Assembly (NCBI RefSeq): GCF_003003795.1
Contig: NZ_PVWK01000084.1
Coordinates: 62,001-126,000 of the forward strand
DNA from: Stenomitos frigidus ULC18
GTDB taxonomy: Bacteria > Cyanobacteriota > Cyanobacteriia > Leptolyngbyales > Leptolyngbyaceae
DNA: 64,000 bases
Direction: 5' to 3'
The first letter of the stretch is position 1. Each line of letters starts with the position of its first letter. Shown piece after piece: positions 60,396 through 64,000 of this stretch. The notes beneath the pieces are model-generated. The model was not told the origin of the DNA and did not search any database. It saw nothing but the letters and a program-made list of their open reading frames with translations. The position numbers and the translations under genes are program-made.

Positions 60396-61172
60396 CTAAG
60401 ACGAGGGATTATTGCGTTGATTCTGGGTCGACAGAAGATACCGTAGTCCTGTCCAGCCGATCACGGCATAGCCGATCGCCAGCACCAGACTTGCCACACC
60501 ACTTCGCATCCCTGATCGCAACTTGTTATCGTTAATCTGGGTTTCCAGCTTGCGCTTATTGTCACGAATCTGCGTCAATTTTTGGTCGCGTTCAGGAGCG
60601 ATTTGAGCTTCCAACGCCTTGGGGTCAGCCTTGAATTTTTGCAGTTGATCCAGTTTCTGCTTTGCTTGCGCTAGTTGTGCTCCCTGAAGCTGACCACTTT
60701 GAATCAGCTGGTCGATTTGACTCGACTGGGCATCAATCTGCCCTTTTAGCTGCTGCACCTGGCTATCAATCTGACTTTCAGCCCGGCTGGCATCTTGCGT
60801 AATTTGCTTCATCTGTTCGTCTGCGGCTGTATTGGTAGCATTGACGCTGAGGGGAATCAGCAGCAGAAAAACTAAGCCAAGCAAGCTGGATAGTAGGGCA
60901 GAACCTAGTTTCAAACCGCGTGATCGTTCCACATTGGTGGGCGTATCGAGCGCACTTTCGACCCAGAAGCCGATGAACAAAAAGCCAAAGCCCATCATAG
61001 GAATGAAACCGCGATCGACCAATTGAGTCGTCGTTGTGAACAGCCATTGACTATCCTGGAACTTAGCGGACGAGAGTACCACCACGCAATCCAGTAGGTA
61101 GAGCACGATCAGTACGAGCCCAACGACTTTAAGGATAAGGGCAGTAAGAGGGGAGGCATTAAGTGTTTTCAT
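60396..61172 (-). CDS. HpsJ-like membrane protein
   Basis: The 258-residue protein has an N-terminal helix (LILKVVGLVLIVLYLLDCVVVL), two more (GFIPMMGFGFLFIGFWV and SALLSSLLGLVFLLLIPLSV), a coiled coil of about 100 residues (repeats of QIDSQVQQLKGQID, EAQIAPERDQKLTQIRDNKRKLE), and a last helix (GVASLVLAIGYAVIGWTGL). This is the build of HpsJ, a hormogonium polysaccharide component in filamentous cyanobacteria, and of HpsJ-family paralogues. It starts at ATG 61172. It is divergent from pgl. Confidence 0.82.
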   Translation of the reverse strand: MKTLNASPLTALILKVVGLVLIVLYLLDCVVVLSSAKFQDSQWLFTTTTQLVDRGFIPMMGFGFLFIGFWVESALDTPTNVERSRGLKLGSALLSSLLGLVFLLLIPLSVNATNTAADEQMKQITQDASRAESQIDSQVQQLKGQIDAQSSQIDQLIQSGQLQGAQLAQAKQKLDQLQKFKADPKALEAQIAPERDQKLTQIRDNKRKLETQINDNKLRSGMRSGVASLVLAIGYAVIGWTGLRYLLSTQNQRNNPSS

Positions 61173-61274
61173 CGACTTCTATAAATGGGATGGCAATTGA
61201 CTGAAACTGCTCTAGCAACCTCTTATAGTAGACTACGGAGTTGGATCTCTTGAAGAAATTGAGCGGCTGAAAGC

Positions 61275-62000
61275 ATGAACAAAATTGTAGAGGTGCTTCC
61301 AGATAAGGACGCACTGATTCAGCGATCACTAGCGATCGTTGTAGACAAAATCCAGGCAGCGATCGCGGCACGGGGACGTTGCACGATCGCCCTTGCAGGC
61401 GGCAGCACACCTAAACCGTTGTACGAACAGCTTGCAACGCAAAACCTTGCCTGGGAAAAGCTTCACATTTTCTGGGGCGATGAACGCTACGTGCCATCGG
61501 ATCATCCCGACAGTAACGAAGGGATGGCGCGCCATGCTTGGCTCGATCAAGTCGCGTTCCCGCTCACTAATGTTCACCCGATGACCACGGCAAATGCTGA
61601 ACCAGCGGTGTCTGCCAGCCAGCATGAGATGGAGCTACAGCAATTCTTTCAGCTTCAGCCAGGAGCCTATCCACGCTTCGATCTGATTCTGCTGGGCATT
61701 GGCGATGACGGACATACGGCATCTCTCTTCCCTCATACAGATGCATTACAGGTGCGCGATCGCCTTATTACGGTTGGTAATAAAGACGGGCAGCCTCGAA
61801 TTACTTTCACCGTACCCTTGATCAATCATGCTCGCACCGTCCTTTTTATGGTAGCTGGTGCCAGTAAGCGGCCTGCGCTGGCTCAGATCTTTGCACCTGT
61901 TGCTGATGCGGCGATTTACCCTGCGCGCCTGATCCAGCCTGAGGGAGAACTTGTGTGGCTGCTAGATCAGCCTGCAGGGCAGGAACTTAACGTGAACTGA
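61275..62000 (+). CDS. pgl: 6-phosphogluconolactonase
   Basis: This is the second enzyme of the oxidative pentose phosphate pathway; it hydrolyses 6-phosphogluconolactone. The 241 residues contain IALAGGSTPKPLYEQL, the HIFWGDERYVPSDHPDSN block, RFDLILLGIGDDGHTASLFPHT and INHARTVLFMVAGASKRPAL. All are family signatures. It starts at ATG 61275. It is divergent from the HpsJ-like gene with 102 bp between. Confidence 0.97.
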   Translation: MNKIVEVLPDKDALIQRSLAIVVDKIQAAIAARGRCTIALAGGSTPKPLYEQLATQNLAWEKLHIFWGDERYVPSDHPDSNEGMARHAWLDQVAFPLTNVHPMTTANAEPAVSASQHEMELQQFFQLQPGAYPRFDLILLGIGDDGHTASLFPHTDALQVRDRLITVGNKDGQPRITFTVPLINHARTVLFMVAGASKRPALAQIFAPVADAAIYPARLIQPEGELVWLLDQPAGQELNVN

Positions 62001-62705
62001 TGCAAGCCTGCTTGCAGCTGCTTTAGTCAAGGGTAAAGAGCTTTCTAGCAAACAAAGGACCCGTAGCGACAGGTTTGATCACAAGGTAAACGGCTAGAGG
62101 GCATGACTCTGGCAAAACCTGCTGTACCCAACGGTAAATTTCTGCTTGTAATGCCAATTCCGTCTGAATCTGCACAGAACTGCAGGTTGGGTTTCGTCAG
62201 ACTCAACCCAACCAAGCGATTGCTAACGTAACGCCTCTGGCATACCTGCACTAGGGGTTTCACGCTGTTTAACCCAACCGACACTGCATGATTCTATGCC
62301 TCTTCAACAAGCATTGGTATAAAGCTCCTAACGGGTTGCCCAGCAATGAGTTCTCAGGATCGTGGATTAAATGAAATCGACAAATTATTTGCAGGTAGGG
62401 GCGCACGGCCCGTTTTCCCCTACGGGAAATGTCAGAGTGATTAAATTCTTGTTCCTTAGTGACGAGCTATGAGAAAAGGGTGAGCGACTGAAGACTGAGG
62501 GGTAACCACTGACCAAGCCTTTCACTATATCCCTCTGAAAAGCTAGATGACAGCGAGCCTGATTTCAAAGTAGAACTGGAATAACAGGCAATCCGCTGTA
62601 AACTGGCAGCTAAAAGGGCTGTTTAGCATCGCCTGTGCTCTAAGTAGCACTCGTCGTCTTGGCAGCGGATTCTCTATGATGGAATTGATATAGGGGAAAG
62701 AGTCC
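62001..62705. other. Intergenic region with a REP-like element
   Basis: These 705 bases are largely featureless. GTAGGGG (62395-62401) pairs with CCCCTAC (62417-62423) around GCGCACGGCCCGTTTT-like loop sequence. Apart from this I see no gene, RNA or terminator with certainty. The open frames here have no family resemblance. Confidence 0.5.
62395..62423. repeat. REP-like GTAGGGG hairpin
   Basis: A 7-bp perfect stem GTAGGGG/CCCCTAC with a 15-nt loop, related to the element at 60299. Confidence 0.6.
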
Positions 62706-63473
62706 ATGATTGTTTGTCCGAATTGCAATCATCAAAATCCTGATGGCGCAGTTCAGTGTGAAGCCTGTTATACACCCTTACCTGCGACCATGAGCTGCCC
62801 AAACTGTGGCACCACGGTTCAGGCAGATGCCAGTTTCTGTGGCCAGTGTGGCTATAACCTCCGCACTGCTGCCAGCAACCAACCTGCCGAAAGCGTGGTG
62901 CATTCAGCAGCAGCACCGGAGGCTGTACCAGTTATGCCAGAATTGCTCCCGCTGGATCCACTTGTGCCGCCCGATCCGCTTGTTGCACCACCAATGGCGC
63001 TTCCTGACACCCCGGTTGCGCTTGAGGCTCCTGATCCGATGCCTGCGGCTTCCCCTATCCCCGTCATCAGCCAACCGTCTGCGAACGGGGAAGCTGTTGC
63101 TGTATCGCCGCCAGCACAGAGCAGCTCGACCACTCAACTGCAACAGCAAACGGCACGTCTCTTACATCTGCAAACCAGTGCTTCGTTAGAATTGCCGCAG
63201 AGTCTGACCGTTATTCACATTGGCAAACCTAACGATCGCATTCCCCCCGATATTGATGTGTCTGGCTTCCCCGACTCTGAAATTGTGTCTCGCATTCATG
63301 CTGATATCCGACTTGAAGGGGACGCTTACTACCTAGAGGATGTGGGTAGTTCTAACGGCACTTACATCAACAATGTGCCACTACCGATGGGTAACCGTCA
63401 CCGTCTACGGCAGGGCGATCGCATTGCTCTAGGCAAGGGCGACAAGGTAACATTTTTGTTCCAGCTTTCCTGA
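62706..63473 (+). CDS. Double zinc-ribbon FHA-domain protein
   Basis: The 255-residue protein opens with two zinc ribbons (CPNCNHQNPDGAVQCEAC and CPNCGTTVQADASFCGQCG; eight Cys in all). A Pro/Ala-rich linker of about 100 residues follows, then a C-terminal FHA domain (about 170-250): VIHIGKPNDRIPPDIDVSGF, EIVSRIHADIRLEGDAYYLEDVGSSNGTYINN. FHA domains bind phosphothreonine; the SRIHAD and SSNGTYINN residues are intact. It starts at ATG 62706. It probably acts with Ser/Thr kinases and with the next FHA gene. Confidence 0.93.
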   Translation: MIVCPNCNHQNPDGAVQCEACYTPLPATMSCPNCGTTVQADASFCGQCGYNLRTAASNQPAESVVHSAAAPEAVPVMPELLPLDPLVPPDPLVAPPMALPDTPVALEAPDPMPAASPIPVISQPSANGEAVAVSPPAQSSSTTQLQQQTARLLHLQTSASLELPQSLTVIHIGKPNDRIPPDIDVSGFPDSEIVSRIHADIRLEGDAYYLEDVGSSNGTYINNVPLPMGNRHRLRQGDRIALGKGDKVTFLFQLS

Positions 63474-63720
63474 CGTTAGACGTGAGCTTTGTTGGCAAGG
63501 TGAAGTCAGCCCGTCACACTGACTCGTCACTGCGTAAGTTATGAGTACGATGTCTGTCTCATACGTTCCTTCAGATAGTCGTGTATCGTTAGAAAACTTG
63601 CCACGATCGATTACGAAAATTTTCGGTTCTACAGCAGCAAAAGCGGCGTAGGATGGAAGCACGTTTTCGGACGGTAGCAGTCTTTGCCACAAGTTATTAC
63701 TCAGACTTTATACCGCCAGT

Positions 63721-64000
63721 GTGATTACCCTCACCCTTTTGCATCCGATTCAGTCGATTCCGGTTCAAAGTTGGACCTTTGAACACGAATCTGTTATTCG
63801 AATTGGACGATCAACCGATAATCACGTTATTCTCTACAGCGCAGTCGTTTCTCGTCATCATGTCGAGCTGCGCGAAGTCGATTCGCGGTGGGAAGTTATC
63901 AGCTTAGGTGCAAACGGCACCTACGTAGACAGCAAGCGCATTACGCAGATGCCGATCGTGGACAGTCTTGTGATTCGGCTGGCGCGATCAGGCCCTAACA
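63721..64000 (+). CDS. FHA-domain protein, 5' part only
   Basis: The frame opens at GTG 63721 (VITLTLLHPIQSIPVQSWTF) and runs off the window end. The first 90 or so residues form an FHA domain: IRIGRSTDNHVILYSAVVSRHH, VELREVDSRWEVISLGANGTY, VDSKRI. The conserved Arg, Ser and Asn positions for phosphothreonine are present. Relatives often continue into further domains or a kinase; what follows cannot be seen. It lies 247 bp after the zinc-ribbon FHA gene, same strand. Confidence 0.88.
   Translation, partial: MITLTLLHPIQSIPVQSWTFEHESVIRIGRSTDNHVILYSAVVSRHHVELREVDSRWEVISLGANGTYVDSKRITQMPIVDSLVIRLARSGPN

Noticed and set aside
63541-63651. 36-codon frame between the two FHA genes
   Set aside because: It has natural composition but no SD and no recognisable family. 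It may be chance in a promoter region.

Overview
The window is chromosomal DNA of a cyanobacterium. The gene content shows this: chlP (geranylgeranyl reductase), a one-helix high-light-inducible protein (Hlip), ycf39, an NblR-like regulator, and several families that occur almost only in cyanobacteria (DUF1517, DUF2949, DUF3598, DUF5340, HpsJ). The HIP1 octamer GCGATCGC and heptamer STRR repeats are frequent. HpsJ and the large signalling and TPR proteins suggest a filamentous Leptolyngbya- or Oscillatoria-like strain, but the sequence does not name a species.

Layout. 1-5.3 kb: membrane protein tail, SpoIID-like protein, RNase Z, CobU, then an array of 21-bp tandem repeats. 5.3-9.5 kb: a HicAB pair beside a very large WD40 / Roc-like GTPase / TIR protein. 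9.6-15.6 kb: ffh, a GAF-domain protein whose end overlaps a convergent hli gene with an RpaB-type (HLR1) box, and a DUF1517 protein. 15.7-18.7 kb: isochorismatase / cupin / CocE-type hydrolase operon. 18.9-24.1 kb: two conserved proteins around a caspase-fold protein with a substituted catalytic dyad (Tyr/Asn), then chlP. 24.1-30.0 kb: an accessory stretch with a second 21-bp array, an AAA-type ATPase plus TPR protein pair, a HicBA module, an orphan antitoxin, an orphan HicB, DUF4926, and a DUF6883 gene broken by one TGA. 30-42.3 kb: LysR/SDR pair, FtsX, SmtB-like repressor, ycf39, NAD kinase, nblR-like gene, DUF192 and a glyoxylate aminotransferase. 42.6-47.1 kb: an NCS1-permease/histidine-kinase fusion followed by a receiver/kinase hybrid. 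47-59.8 kb, almost all on the minus strand: coiled-coil protein, trpC, lpdA, argH, PP2C phosphatase, and DUF502-nusB-ftsY. 60-64 kb: HpsJ, pgl and two FHA-domain genes, the last cut by the window end.

How the parts connect. Both halves of the SRP targeting system (ffh and ftsY) are here. Hlip, Ycf39 and ChlP belong to chlorophyll supply and photosystem II assembly. The best candidates for undescribed conflict or signalling biology are the WD40-GTPase-TIR protein with its neighbouring HicAB, the ATPase-TPR pair in the toxin-antitoxin-rich stretch, the pseudo-caspase, and the permease-kinase fusion. Two 21-bp-period repeat arrays and heptamer repeats that run across gene 3' ends are the main unexplained DNA-level structures. 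No tRNA, rRNA, CRISPR array or transposase was recognised.
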